Shown in pieces: positions 7,204 through 15,896 of a DNA stretch of 64,000 bases. The stretch comes from Pseudomonadota bacterium (GTDB lineage Bacteria > Pseudomonadota > Alphaproteobacteria > Acetobacterales > Acetobacteraceae): NCBI GenBank assembly GCA_021845985.1, contig JAJZES010000038.1, positions 62,001 to 126,000 on the forward strand, written 5' to 3'. Every line of letters starts with the position of its first letter. Position 1 is the first letter of the stretch. The translations under genes and the position numbers were made by a program. The notes under the pieces are model-generated. The model ran no database searches. It was not told the origin of the DNA and was given only the letters and a program-made list of their open reading frames with translations.

Positions 7204-9332
7204 GCGCGGCGAGGCCGTCGCTGGATGTGCTGTTCCGCCCGGCCGCGGTGGCCATTCTCGGCGCGTCGGACAATCCAGACCGGATTTCCGGCCGCCCGCT
7301 GCGCTATCTGCGCGAGGGCGGGTTTGCCGGCGCGATCTATCCGGTCAACCCCAACCGCAGCATGGTGCAGGGGCTGCCAAGCTACCCGAGCGTTGCCGCG
7401 CTGCCGACAGCGCCGGACGTGGCGCTGCTCGCCGTGCCGGCCGAGGCCACCGAACAGGCGGTGCGCGACTGCGTGGCGCGCGGGGTGAAAGCGGCGGTGA
7501 TCTTCTCGGCCGGCTATGCCGAGAGCGATGCCGGCGGGACGGCGTTGCAGGACCGCATCGCCGCCATCGCCGCCGCCGGCGGCATGCGCCTGCTCGGGCC
7601 GAACTGTCTCGGCGCCTGCAACGCCAGGATCGGCTTTTTCGCCACCTTCACCCAGTCCTTCGACCGCGGCGTGCCGGGTCCAGGACCGGTGGCGATCGTC
7701 AGCCAGAGCGGCGCCTACGGCTCGCATCTCGCCTATCTGGTGCGTCAGCGCGGCCTCGGCGCGAGCTACTGGATCACCACCGGCAATGAAGCCGACATCG
7801 ACGTGCCCGAGGCGCTCGAATGGATGGTGCGGCAGGACGAGGTCGGGGTCATCCTGGCCTATGTCGAAGGCGTGCGGGACGGGGCGCGGCTGGTGGCGGC
7901 GCTGCGGGCGGCGCGGGCGGCGCGCAAGCCGGTGGTGATGATGAAGGTTGGCCGCTCCGCCGTCGGCGCGCTGGCGGCGCAGTCGCACACCGCCTCGCTG
8001 GCCGGCGCCGATGAGGTGTACGACGCGGTGTTTCGACAGTTCGGCGTCCACCGCGCCACCACGACCGAGGAGCAGGTGGACATCGCCTATGCCTGCGCGC
8101 GCGGGCTTTACCCGCGCTCGCCGAGGCTCGCCCTGGTCACGCTGTCGGGCGGCGTCGGCGTGCAGATGTCGGACGCGGCCGACCGGCACGGGCTCGAGGT
8201 AACCGCCATGCCGGCGGCGTCGCAGGCCGAGCTGAAGGCGCTGCTGCCCTATGCCGCGGTCGGCAACCCGGTCGATACCACCGCACAGGCGCTCAACGAC
8301 ATGGGCCTGATGGCCCGCAACCTGGAGGTCATTCTCGAAGCCGGCATCTATGATGCGCTGATCGGGTTTTTCTCCACCGTGCCGGCGACCCGCACCCTGT
8401 CCGGCCCGCTGCGCGACGCTATCACCCAGGCGACCGCGCGCTTCCCCGACCGGCTGATGGTGCTGTCGATGGCGGCCGATCGCGAGGTGGTGCGCAGCTA
8501 TGAGGAGCGCGGCTTCCTGGTGTTCGAGGACGTGGACCGCGCGGTTGCCGCGGTCGCCGCGCTGCACCGGTTCGCCGTCGCGTTCGAGCGCGACGCGCCG
8601 GCGGCCGGCGCCGCGGCGGCGTCGCTGCCGCTGGGCGCGGCGGCGCTGAGCGAATACGCGGCAAAGCGGCTGCTGGCTGCGGCCGGCGTCAGCGTGCCGG
8701 TCGAGACGCTGGCGCACAGCGCGGCCGAGGCGGTCGCCGCGGCCGCGGCGATCGACGGGCCGGTGGCGATGAAGCTCGTCTCCGCCGCCATTGCCCACAA
8801 AACCGAGATCGGCGGCGTCATTCTCGGCGTCGTCGGCGCGGATGCGGTGCGGGCGGCCTATGCGACGCTGCTGGCACGCGCCGCGCAGCATCGCCCGGAT
8901 GCGGCGCTGGACGGCGTGCTGGTGACGCCAATGGCCGACAAAGGGGTCGAGGTGATCGTCGGTGTCACCCGCGATCCGGTGTTCGGCCCGGTGCTGATGT
9001 TCGGGCTTGGCGGCATCTTCGTCGAGGTGTTCAAGGATGTGACGTTCCGCCTCGCCCCGGTGGACCTCGCCGAGGCGCAGCGGATGATCGGTGAGGTGCG
9101 TGGCCGGGCGATGCTGGCCGGCGCCCGCGGCGCGCCGCCGGCCGATGTCGATGCGCTGGCCGCGGCGCTGGTGCGGATTTCGCAGATCGCGCATCGCCAT
9201 CGTGACCATCTGGAGAGTCTGGAAATCAACCCGCTGCTGGTGCTGCCGCAGGGGCGCGGCGTGCTGGTGCTCGACGCGCTGGTGCAGCCGCGGCAGGCGG
9301 TGGCACTTGCCGCGCCGCCGCCGTCGAACTAA
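7200..9332 (+). CDS. ADP-forming acyl-CoA synthetase (acetate-CoA ligase family, fused alpha/beta subunits)
   Basis: The 710-residue cytoplasmic enzyme joins the NDP-forming acyl-CoA synthetase domains in one chain. The CoA-binding Rossmann domain (VAILGASDNPDRISGRPL, PVNPN) is followed by succinyl-CoA-ligase-like flavodoxin domains. The phospho-histidine motif SHTASLAG has His263. A C-terminal ATP-grasp domain starts near residue 480 (YAAKRLLAAAGVSVP) and contains VAMKLVSAAIAHKTEIGGV and ISQIAHR..LEINPL. It couples acyl-CoA formation or breakdown to ATP/ADP, and could activate a carboxylate or recover energy from the final acyl-CoA. It ends the operon that begins at 5502; its stop codon lies inside operator site 2. 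Confidence 0.88.
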   Translation: MSAARPSLDVLFRPAAVAILGASDNPDRISGRPLRYLREGGFAGAIYPVNPNRSMVQGLPSYPSVAALPTAPDVALLAVPAEATEQAVRDCVARGVKAAVIFSAGYAESDAGGTALQDRIAAIAAAGGMRLLGPNCLGACNARIGFFATFTQSFDRGVPGPGPVAIVSQSGAYGSHLAYLVRQRGLGASYWITTGNEADIDVPEALEWMVRQDEVGVILAYVEGVRDGARLVAALRAARAARKPVVMMKVGRSAVGALAAQSHTASLAGADEVYDAVFRQFGVHRATTTEEQVDIAYACARGLYPRSPRLALVTLSGGVGVQMSDAADRHGLEVTAMPAASQAELKALLPYAAVGNPVDTTAQALNDMGLMARNLEVILEAGIYDALIGFFSTVPATRTLSGPLRDAITQATARFPDRLMVLSMAADREVVRSYEERGFLVFEDVDRAVAAVAALHRFAVAFERDAPAAGAAAASLPLGAAALSEYAAKRLLAAAGVSVPVETLAHSAAEAVAAAAAIDGPVAMKLVSAAIAHKTEIGGVILGVVGADAVRAAYATLLARAAQHRPDAALDGVLVTPMADKGVEVIVGVTRDPVFGPVLMFGLGGIFVEVFKDVTFRLAPVDLAEAQRMIGEVRGRAMLAGARGAPPADVDALAAALVRISQIAHRHRDHLESLEINPLLVLPQGRGVLVLDALVQPRQAVALAAPPPSN

Positions 9333-9338
9333 TGTTAG
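9325..9338 (+). promoter_or_regulatory. Predicted TetR-type operator, site 2 of 5
   Basis: CGAAC-TAAT-GTTAG matches CKAAC-N4-GTTMG read in either direction. It overlaps the TAA of the acyl-CoA synthetase gene (9330-9332) and ends 37 bp before the ATG at 9376, the position expected for an operator of the second operon. Confidence 0.7.
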
Positions 9339-9375
9339 AATAAGTCTCCGGCACTGCCGGACAGGGAGCGGACCG

Positions 9376-10170
9376 ATGGATTTCAGCCACTACAAGAACA
9401 TCAGCTTCACCCGTCAGGGGCGTATTCTGACGGTGACGCTGGACCGTCCGGCGACGCTGAACGCGATGGATCAGGCGATGCACGAGGAGACCTCGCGCCT
9501 GTTCTATGACGTGGCGATGGACCGGGAGAGCGAGGTCATCATCCTGACCGGCGCCGGCCGCGCCTTCAGCGCCGGCGGCGACATCGCCGGGATGCAGGAA
9601 ATGCTCGACAACCCGGCCCTGTTCGACATCTCGATCACCGAGGCCAAGAAGGTGATCTTCGGCATTCTCGACTGCGAGAAGCCGATCATCTGCAAAATGA
9701 ACGGCGACGCGGTCGGGCTTGGCGCGACCATGGCGCTGTTCTGCGATGTCATCTTCGCCGCCGACCACGCCCGCATCGGCGACCCACATGTCCGGGTCGG
9801 CCTGTCCGCCGGCGATGGCGGCGGGGTGATCTGGCCGCAATTGATCGGCTTCGCGCGGGCCAAGGAATACCTGATGACCGGCGATCTGATCGGCGCCAAG
9901 GAGGCGGCGGCAATGGGGCTGATCAACCATGCCGTGCCGGCCGCCGAACTGGACGCCAAGGTCGAGGCGTTTGCCAGGCGGCTGGAGTCCGGCGCGCTCA
10001 AGTCGATCCGCTGGACCAAGGTGTCGATCAACGTGGCGCTCAAGCAACTCGCCCACACCATGATGGACACCTGCATGGCGTACGAGGCGCTGTCCAACCG
10101 CACCAACGATCACGTCGAAGCGGTCAAGGCGTTCAGCGAGAAGCGCCGTCCGGTGTTCAACGGCACCTAA
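9376..10170 (+). CDS. Enoyl-CoA hydratase/isomerase (crotonase)-family protein with both catalytic Glu replaced
   Basis: The 264-residue protein is clearly crotonase-fold: VTLDRPATLNAMD, ILTGAGRAFSAGGDIAGM (oxyanion-hole region), then FCDVIFAADHARIGDPHVRVGLSAGDGG. Aligned with rat mitochondrial enoyl-CoA hydratase, the two catalytic glutamates (Glu144 and Glu164) correspond to Thr118 and His138. Simple hydration of a 2-enoyl-CoA is therefore doubtful; isomerase, decarboxylase or hydrolase chemistry, all known in this superfamily, are alternatives. It is the first gene after operator site 2, with GGGAG before the ATG, and is followed after 80 bp by an acyl-CoA dehydrogenase. Confidence 0.87.
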   Translation: MDFSHYKNISFTRQGRILTVTLDRPATLNAMDQAMHEETSRLFYDVAMDRESEVIILTGAGRAFSAGGDIAGMQEMLDNPALFDISITEAKKVIFGILDCEKPIICKMNGDAVGLGATMALFCDVIFAADHARIGDPHVRVGLSAGDGGGVIWPQLIGFARAKEYLMTGDLIGAKEAAAMGLINHAVPAAELDAKVEAFARRLESGALKSIRWTKVSINVALKQLAHTMMDTCMAYEALSNRTNDHVEAVKAFSEKRRPVFNGT

Positions 10171-10201
10171 TGGTCCGATGCCGGCGCCCAGGTCCGGGCG
10201 T

Positions 10202-10221
10202 CGGCTGAATCGGCTCAGCCG
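10202..10221 (+). other. Stem-loop between the crotonase and acyl-CoA dehydrogenase genes
   Basis: CGGCTGA at 10202-10208 pairs with TCAGCCG at 10215-10221 around a 6-base loop; an alternative outer pairing GTCGGC/GCCGAC also exists. There is no T-run, so a strong intrinsic terminator is unlikely. It could be an attenuator or mRNA-processing element inside the operon. Confidence 0.35.
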
Positions 10222-10250
10222 CCGACCCGCGGCAGCGTCGGGAGGTTCCC

Positions 10251-11414
10251 ATGTATCAAAGCGATCCCGAGCATATCGCCATGCTGCGGCAGTCCATCCG
10301 CCGCTTCCTTGAGAAGGAGGCGACGCGGGCGCAGATGGCGCAATGGGATGCCGCGGACAAGGTGCCGCGCTCCGTGTTCAGCAAGATCGTCGAGCTCGGC
10401 GTCTGCGGCACGACGATACCGGAGGAGTTCGGCGGCACCGGGCGCGATGTGCTGGCGACGATGGTGACGGTCGAGGAGCTGTCGCGCCGCTCGATGGTGA
10501 TCGGCACGTTCTACCTGATGAACACCTGCTACGGCAGCATGAACATCCTCGCCTCCGGCAGCGACGAACAAAAGGCGCGCCTGCTGCCGCGGCTGGCCAA
10601 CGGCGAGTTGTTGTTTGCCTATGGCCTGTCCGAGCCTGATGTCGGCTCCGACCTTGCCAGCGTCACCACGCGGGCGGAGCGGCGCGGCGACACGGTGGTC
10701 ATCAATGGCGCCAAGCGCTGGTGCTCCGGCGCCGAAATTGCCGACTACATCTACGCCCTGGTCCGTTCGGGCGAACCCGGTGACCGCTATCGCAACCTCG
10801 CGCTGGTGCTGATCCCGCCGACTGCCCCCGGCGTCAGGCTGACGCATATTCCGGCGATCGGCGCACGCGGCCTGAACACCAACGATGTCAGCTTCGACAA
10901 CGTCGAGATTCCGTTCAGCGACGTGATCGGCGGTGCCGAGGGATGGAACAACGGCTGGCCGCGTCTGGTCGGCCCGGCGCTGGAGATCGAGAAGCTGGAG
11001 GTTGCCGCAATGGCGCTTGGCATCGCCGCGCAGGCGGTGGACGACGCCTGGGACTACGCCCAGCAGCGTTCGCAGTTCGGCAAGCGTATCTGCGCGATCC
11101 AGTCGATCCGCCATATGCTGGCCGAGGTGCAGACCAAGCTGCTGGCGTGCCGGCTGATGCTCTACCAGGCCTGCTGGCTGGCCGATAACGGCCGGCCGTG
11201 CAGCGTCGAATCGTCGATGGCGAAGATGTATATCGGCGATGTCGGGGTCGAAATCGTGCTCACCTGCCAGCGGGTCATGGGTGCCTATGGCTACGCCCAG
11301 GGCTTCGATATGGAACGCTACGTGCGCGACATGCTGCTGATGCCGATCATCGGTGGTTCGACCGCGATCCAGAAGAACAACATCGCCAACCGCATGGGCC
11401 TGCCGAAAGCCTGA
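10251..11414 (+). CDS. Acyl-CoA dehydrogenase
   Basis: This 387-residue flavoprotein shows IPEEFGGTGRD, the loop AYGLSEPDVGSDLASVTTRA, RSQFGKRICAIQSIRHMLAE and MGAYGYAQGFDMERYVRDM. The C-terminus carries IIGGSTAIQKNNIANRM, so Gly stands where medium-chain enzymes have the catalytic Glu of YEGT; its base must lie elsewhere or the activity differs. The ATG at 10251 has GGAGG at 10241-10245. It sits between a crotonase-like gene and an acyl-CoA ligase in the operon controlled by operator site 2. Confidence 0.88.
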   Translation: MYQSDPEHIAMLRQSIRRFLEKEATRAQMAQWDAADKVPRSVFSKIVELGVCGTTIPEEFGGTGRDVLATMVTVEELSRRSMVIGTFYLMNTCYGSMNILASGSDEQKARLLPRLANGELLFAYGLSEPDVGSDLASVTTRAERRGDTVVINGAKRWCSGAEIADYIYALVRSGEPGDRYRNLALVLIPPTAPGVRLTHIPAIGARGLNTNDVSFDNVEIPFSDVIGGAEGWNNGWPRLVGPALEIEKLEVAAMALGIAAQAVDDAWDYAQQRSQFGKRICAIQSIRHMLAEVQTKLLACRLMLYQACWLADNGRPCSVESSMAKMYIGDVGVEIVLTCQRVMGAYGYAQGFDMERYVRDMLLMPIIGGSTAIQKNNIANRMGLPKA

Positions 11415-11435
11415 GCGACCCGGGGGGCTGCCTGC

Positions 11436-13004
11436 ATGATCGAAACGCTCGGCGACATCATCCGCAACAACGCGCACAAGTTTCCCGACGAGACGGCGAT
11501 TGTGTTCGAGGGCCGGCGCATCAGCTTCGCCGAGCGCCATGACCGGGCGCAGCGTCTTGCCGGCGGGCTGTACGCGCTCGGCATCCGGCGCCAGGACCGC
11601 GTTGCCATTCTGTCGCAGAACACGCCCGAATATCTAGAGATCTACGGCGCGGCGGAGCTATCCGGCTATATCGCCGCGACGGTCAACTTCCGGCTGGCGC
11701 CGCCGGAGATGAGGCACGTGCTGACCGACAGCGCGCCGCGGATTCTGCTGTTTCAGGCACAGTACGCCGACGCGGTGGCGGCGCTGCGCGCCGATCTGCC
11801 GCATATCGAGCACTATGTCTGCATCGGCGGCGCGGCCGGGCCGTGGGCCGCGGACTATGAGGCATTGGTCGCGGCCGGTTCGCCGGCCGGTCCGCCGATA
11901 CAGGCGCGGCCGGACGACATCCTGCACCTGATCTACACCAGTGGCACCACCGGGCGGCCGAAGGGCGTGATGCGGCGCCACACCGCGGACATCGCGGTCG
12001 CCAATCTGATGGCAACCGAAATCGGTGTGCTGGTCAGCGACCGGATGCAGTTGATGATGCCGCTGTTTCATGTCGGCTCGCGCTTTCTGCAGCTGGGGGC
12101 GAATCTGCGCGGCGCCGGGATCGTGCTGCACCGCAATTTCGATCCGGCCGCGATCGTGCAGACCATCGAGGATGAACGCGTCACCATCACCCATATGGCG
12201 CCGACCATGGTGCAGTCGATGCTGGACGAACAAGAGCAGCGTCCGCGCGACCTGTCGTCGCTGCAGACGCTCTGCTACTCCGCCGCGCCGATGCCGCTGC
12301 CGGTGCTGCGGCGCGGGCTGCGCCTGCTGGGGCCGGTGTTCCTGCAGCTTTACGGCATGACCGAGGGCGGCGGCACCACGCTGCACAAGCGCCAGCACGT
12401 CCCCGACGGCACGCCCGAGCAGGTGGCGCGGCTGGGCTCGATCGGTCAGGCGGCACCGATGGTGGATGTCGCCATCGTCGATGACGAGGGCCGGCCGGTG
12501 CCGGTCGGGCAGCCGGGCGAGATCGTCACCCGCACCGCCTCGGTGATGTCGGGCTACTGGAACAACGGTCCGGCGACCGTCGCCGCGCTGCGCGACGGCT
12601 GGTACCACACCGGCGATGTTGGCCGGCTGGATGAGCAGGGTTTCCTGTTCCTGATGGACCGCAAGAAGGACATGATCATCTCGGGCGGCGAGAACATCTA
12701 TTCGCGCGAGGTCGAGGAAGCCCTGGCAAGCCACCCCTCGGTGCTGGATGTGGCGGTGATCGGGGTGGCCGATCCGTACTGGGGCGAGGCGGTGCGCGCG
12801 GTCATCGTGCTGCGCGCGGGGCCGCCGCCGGGCGAGGCCGAGCTGATCACCCACTGTCTCGGCGCCATCGCGCGCTACAAGAAGCCGCGCTCGATCGTGT
12901 TCACGCCCGAGCTGCCGCGCCTGCCGAGTGGCAAGGTGAACAAGATGGTGCTGCGCGAGATGTTCGGCGCACCGATGTCCGAGACCGGCGGGGACCAGGG
13001 ATGA
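11436..13004 (+). CDS. AMP-forming acyl-CoA ligase (class I adenylate-forming)
   Basis: The 522-residue enzyme would convert a carboxylate, ATP and CoA to acyl-CoA, AMP and PPi. It shows the P-loop-like motif YTSGTTGRPKGV, the adenine-binding region QLYGMTEGGGTT, the hinge GWYHTGDVGRLDEQGFLFLMDRKKDMIISGGENIYS (given as its successive motifs) and the C-terminal catalytic Lys in LPSGKVNKM. Substrate specificity cannot be read from sequence; medium/long-chain or alicyclic acids fit. It is a clear paralogue of the ligase at 22213-23769. Its stop overlaps the next acyl-CoA dehydrogenase by 4 bp. Confidence 0.9.
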   Translation: MIETLGDIIRNNAHKFPDETAIVFEGRRISFAERHDRAQRLAGGLYALGIRRQDRVAILSQNTPEYLEIYGAAELSGYIAATVNFRLAPPEMRHVLTDSAPRILLFQAQYADAVAALRADLPHIEHYVCIGGAAGPWAADYEALVAAGSPAGPPIQARPDDILHLIYTSGTTGRPKGVMRRHTADIAVANLMATEIGVLVSDRMQLMMPLFHVGSRFLQLGANLRGAGIVLHRNFDPAAIVQTIEDERVTITHMAPTMVQSMLDEQEQRPRDLSSLQTLCYSAAPMPLPVLRRGLRLLGPVFLQLYGMTEGGGTTLHKRQHVPDGTPEQVARLGSIGQAAPMVDVAIVDDEGRPVPVGQPGEIVTRTASVMSGYWNNGPATVAALRDGWYHTGDVGRLDEQGFLFLMDRKKDMIISGGENIYSREVEEALASHPSVLDVAVIGVADPYWGEAVRAVIVLRAGPPPGEAELITHCLGAIARYKKPRSIVFTPELPRLPSGKVNKMVLREMFGAPMSETGGDQG

Positions 13005-14167
13005 CCGAACTGACCGCCGAACAGCGGATGATCCGCGACGTTGCCCGCGACTTCACCCGGACGAAAGTGCGGCCGATCGCCGACCGGCTCGATCCGGTGA
13101 AGGGCGAGATTCCGCAGGATCTCGTCGATGCCATGGCGGAGATGGGCTATTTCGGTATCCTGATCCCCGAGGCGTTCGGCGGCCTCGGCCTGGGCGCGGT
13201 CGAATACTGTCTGGTGGCCGAAGAACTGGCGCGCGGCTGGATGAGCGTGGCCAGCCTGATCGCCCGCGGCAACATGCTGATCGGCTCGCTGAAGATGCTG
13301 ACCGAGGCGCAGCAGGCGGTGTATCTGCCGCGCATGGCGGCCGGGAAGTTTCTCGGCGCCTATTCGCTTTCCGAGCCGAATGCCGGGTCCGATCTGGCCA
13401 ATATCTCGTGCCGCGCGGTTCGCGTGGATGGCGGGTGGGAAATCACCGGCAACAAATATTGGTGCACCTACGCCGACCGGGCCGACTTCATCCTGGTGTT
13501 CGCGCGCACCGAGACGGATGCCGATCCGCGCGCCCGGCATCGCGGGCTGACCGCCTTCATGGTCGAGAAGCCGCGCGGCGAACTGCCCCAGGGCGTGGCC
13601 GGAAGCGTAATTCCGAAGATCGGCTATCACGGCTGGACGACGTGGGAACTCGCCTTCGACCGCTGCCGCGTGCCTGAGGCGAACATGGTCGGCGCCGAGG
13701 GACGCGGATTTTACCTCGCCACCGCCGGGCTTGAAACGGCGCGTGCCCACACCGCCGCACGGTCGATCGGTCTGGCGACGGCCGGTCTGGAGGACGCGAT
13801 CGCCTATGCGCGCGAGCGGGCCCAGTTCGGCCGCCCGATCGCCGCGTTGCAGGCGATCCGGTTCAAGATCGCCAACATGGCCACCGAGATCGAGGCGGCG
13901 CGCAGTCTGCTCTATGCCGTCTGTGCCAAGATCGACAGTGGCGTGCGCTGCGACAAGGAGGCGGCGATGGCCAAGCTGTTCGCCAGCGAAATGTCCGAGC
14001 GGGTGACCAGCGAGGCGCTGCAGGTCCACGGCGGCGCCGGCTACACCACGCTGCACGCGGTCGAGCGGCACTGGCGCGACGCCCGGCTGACCAAGATCTT
14101 CGAGGGCACGTCGGAAATCCAGTTGCGCATCATCTCCGACCATCTGCTCGGCCGCGATGCCGGCTGA
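13001..14167 (+). CDS. Acyl-CoA dehydrogenase (canonical catalytic Glu present)
   Basis: The 388-residue enzyme has LIPEAFGGLGLGA, the substrate-loop motif AYSLSEPNAGSDLANI, ERAQFGRPIAALQAIRFKIA and LQVHGGAGYTTLHAVERHWRDAR. Its C-terminus FEGTSEIQLRII has Glu in the canonical medium/short-chain position. It is the third acyl-CoA dehydrogenase of the cluster and the last gene of the operon from 9376. Its ATG overlaps the ligase stop (ATGA at 13001-13004). The convergent TetR gene ends 8 bp downstream. Confidence 0.9.
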   Translation: MTELTAEQRMIRDVARDFTRTKVRPIADRLDPVKGEIPQDLVDAMAEMGYFGILIPEAFGGLGLGAVEYCLVAEELARGWMSVASLIARGNMLIGSLKMLTEAQQAVYLPRMAAGKFLGAYSLSEPNAGSDLANISCRAVRVDGGWEITGNKYWCTYADRADFILVFARTETDADPRARHRGLTAFMVEKPRGELPQGVAGSVIPKIGYHGWTTWELAFDRCRVPEANMVGAEGRGFYLATAGLETARAHTAARSIGLATAGLEDAIAYARERAQFGRPIAALQAIRFKIANMATEIEAARSLLYAVCAKIDSGVRCDKEAAMAKLFASEMSERVTSEALQVHGGAGYTTLHAVERHWRDARLTKIFEGTSEIQLRIISDHLLGRDAG

Positions 14168-14175
14168 CACGGCGT

Positions 14176-14853
14176 TCAGCGGGCGGCGGTGCTGAGCAGG
14201 GCATGGTCGCTCCCTCGTGGCGCCCGCGCCCGGCCGCGGCTGGCCGGTTGCGGCGCCGGCTGGAGCAGCCCGTCGAGAACCAGGGTGCCGAAGGTGCCGG
14301 CAATGTCGTGGATCGAGGCGGCGCCCGGCTTGTACCACTCCGCGGTCCAGTTCAGCGCCCCCAGCACGAACAGCCGGCACAGCTTCAGATCGGCGTCCGG
14401 CCGCATTTCGCCGGCCGCCCGCACGTCCTCGAACAACTGGTCCCAGAATGCGCCATAGGCGTCGCGCAGCCGCATATGGCGGGTGCGGATGGCCTGCGGC
14501 ACCTGCCCGAACACCCGCCGGGTCGCCAGCGTATAGTCGCCCACGGCAATGATGGCGGCGATATGCGCCTCGATCGCGGTCTCGATCCGCTGGCGTCCGG
14601 TCGCCGTCGCCGGCAACGCGGCGAGCGCGTCCTTGACCAGCGTGGCGACCTGGCTGACGCCGCTGTCGAGCACGGCGCTGATCAGTTCGTCCTTGCCCTT
14701 GTAGTGGTAATAGAGGCTGCCCGCCTGCAGACCGGCTTCGTCGGCGACCGCGCGCATGGTTGTTCCAGCATAGCCGGAATCACGAAAGATCCGCGCCGCA
14801 GCGTCGAGCACCCGCCGCTGGGAAATCGACGATTTCGCGCCCTTGACTGCCAT
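14176..14853 (-). CDS. TetR-family transcriptional regulator, likely controller of this cluster
   Basis: The 225-residue protein has the TetR N-terminal DNA-binding domain: VLDAAARIFRDSGYAGTTM, then the HTH VADEAGLQAGSLYYHYKGKDEL. The C-terminal ligand-binding half is all-helical and lacks recognisable sequence identity, as usual. The ATG at 14853 is chosen because GAGG lies about 9 bases upstream and the HTH then begins near residue 15; an upstream start at 14940 has no support. It is divergent from the Liv operon at 15105 with an operator-like palindrome in the shared region, so it probably represses itself and that operon. By analogy with acyl-CoA-responsive TetR proteins (KstR, PsrA/FadR-like) its ligand may be a CoA thioester; this is inference. 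Confidence 0.88.
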   Translation of the reverse strand: MAVKGAKSSISQRRVLDAAARIFRDSGYAGTTMRAVADEAGLQAGSLYYHYKGKDELISAVLDSGVSQVATLVKDALAALPATATGRQRIETAIEAHIAAIIAVGDYTLATRRVFGQVPQAIRTRHMRLRDAYGAFWDQLFEDVRAAGEMRPDADLKLCRLFVLGALNWTAEWYKPGAASIHDIAGTFGTLVLDGLLQPAPQPASRGRARAPRGSDHALLSTAAR

Positions 14854-15001
14854 TCCGGTCAACCTCGTCTTTGCTGGAAGCTGTTGCACATACTGATCCT
14901 GAACACCATTACAACCTGCGCCGCGCCGCCACGGCGGCACACCGGCCGCCGTTGCCGCCGGCGCGCGATTTACGCTGGCGCGGGTCGTGCCATGTGCTAT
15001 T

Positions 15002-15015
15002 CTAACACACGTTAG
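15002..15015 (+). promoter_or_regulatory. Predicted TetR-type operator, site 3 of 5 (perfect palindromic arms)
   Basis: CTAAC-ACAC-GTTAG is the most symmetric of the five sites. It lies in the 251-bp region between the divergent TetR gene and the Liv-type operon, 43 bp before the leader ORF, where it could control both directions. Confidence 0.75.
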
Positions 15016-15057
15016 CTAATGGCGCACCGCGAGAATCGCGCCGGCCAGGGAGGAGCG

Positions 15058-15108
15058 ATGCCAGGCTGCTGCGCAAGGTACCGGCCGGGACGGGGCGGGG
15101 CCGCGTGA
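15058..15108 (+). CDS. Possible 16-residue leader peptide coupled to the livG-like gene
   Basis: An ATG at 15058 follows a strong ribosome-binding site (GGGAGGAG, about 15048-15055). It opens a 16-codon frame, MPGCCARYRPGRGGAA, whose TGA (15106-15108) overlaps the GTG start of the ABC ATPase gene in a GTGA junction. The ATPase start itself has only a weak site (GGGGCGGGG). Ribosomes could therefore load at the leader and re-initiate. No homologue is recognised and the peptide itself may be meaningless. Confidence 0.45.
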   Translation: MPGCCARYRPGRGGAA

Positions 15109-15896
15109 GCGCGCTGGAGGTCTGCGACCTGACCCTGAGCTTTGGCGGCATCTCGGCGCTGAGCGGCGTTTCCATCGTCGCCGCCGACGGGCAGATCACC
15201 GCGGTCATCGGCCCGAACGGGGCGGGCAAGACCAGCTTCTTCAATGTCGTCTCCGGCTTCTATCGGCCGACCGCCGGACGCGTGCTGCTCGACGGGCGGG
15301 ACATCACCGCGTTGCCGCCGCACCGCCGCCCGGCGCTCGGCATCGCCCGCACCTTCCAGAACATCGCCCTGTTTCACGGCATGACGGTGCTCGACAACAT
15401 CAAGCTCGGCGCACATACGCAGTTGCAGACCGGGCTGTTCGGCGCCGGGCTGTTCCTCGGCCACGCCCGCCGAGAGGAGGCCGAACTCACCCGCCGCATC
15501 CAGTCCGACGTGGCCGGGTTCCTCGAACTGGACACCCATGCCGACAAGGAAGTGCAGGATTTGCCGTACGGGCTGCAAAGGCGGGTCGAGTTGGCCCGCG
15601 CGCTGGCGGCGCGGCCGAAGCTGCTGCTGCTCGATGAGCCGGTCGCCGGCATGAACCGCGAGGAGAAGCAGGCGATGAGCCGCCTCATCCTCGACATCCG
15701 CCGGCAATGGGGCACCACCATCCTGTTGATCGAGCATGACATGGGCATGGTGATGGACCTCTCGGACCACGTCGCGGTGCTCAATTTCGGCCGCTGCATC
15801 GCCACCGGCACGCCCGACGAAATGGGCCGCAACCAGGAAGTTATCAGCGCCTATCTCGGCGAGCCCGGCGCGCCGCTGGCCGGGCAGGCGGCATGA
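15105..15896 (+). CDS. ABC transporter ATP-binding protein, LivG type (second Liv system)
   Basis: This 263-residue ATPase has Walker A GPNGAGKTS, the LivG-type signature LPYGLQRRVELARAL in place of LSGGQ, Walker B LLLLDEPVAGMN and the H-loop LIEHDMGMVM. The GTG start sits at the overlap with a 16-codon leader. It begins a five-gene importer set in the order ATPase, permease, permease, substrate-binding protein, ATPase. The operator upstream ties uptake to the acyl-CoA catabolic genes. Coding overlaps with the next permease by 4 bp. Confidence 0.9.
   Translation: MSALEVCDLTLSFGGISALSGVSIVAADGQITAVIGPNGAGKTSFFNVVSGFYRPTAGRVLLDGRDITALPPHRRPALGIARTFQNIALFHGMTVLDNIKLGAHTQLQTGLFGAGLFLGHARREEAELTRRIQSDVAGFLELDTHADKEVQDLPYGLQRRVELARALAARPKLLLLDEPVAGMNREEKQAMSRLILDIRRQWGTTILLIEHDMGMVMDLSDHVAVLNFGRCIATGTPDEMGRNQEVISAYLGEPGAPLAGQAA

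Noticed and set aside
6945-9209. Open frame of 754 codons on the minus strand
   Set aside because: It is antisense to the ADP-forming acyl-CoA synthetase, which has full family motifs; the reverse translation has none.
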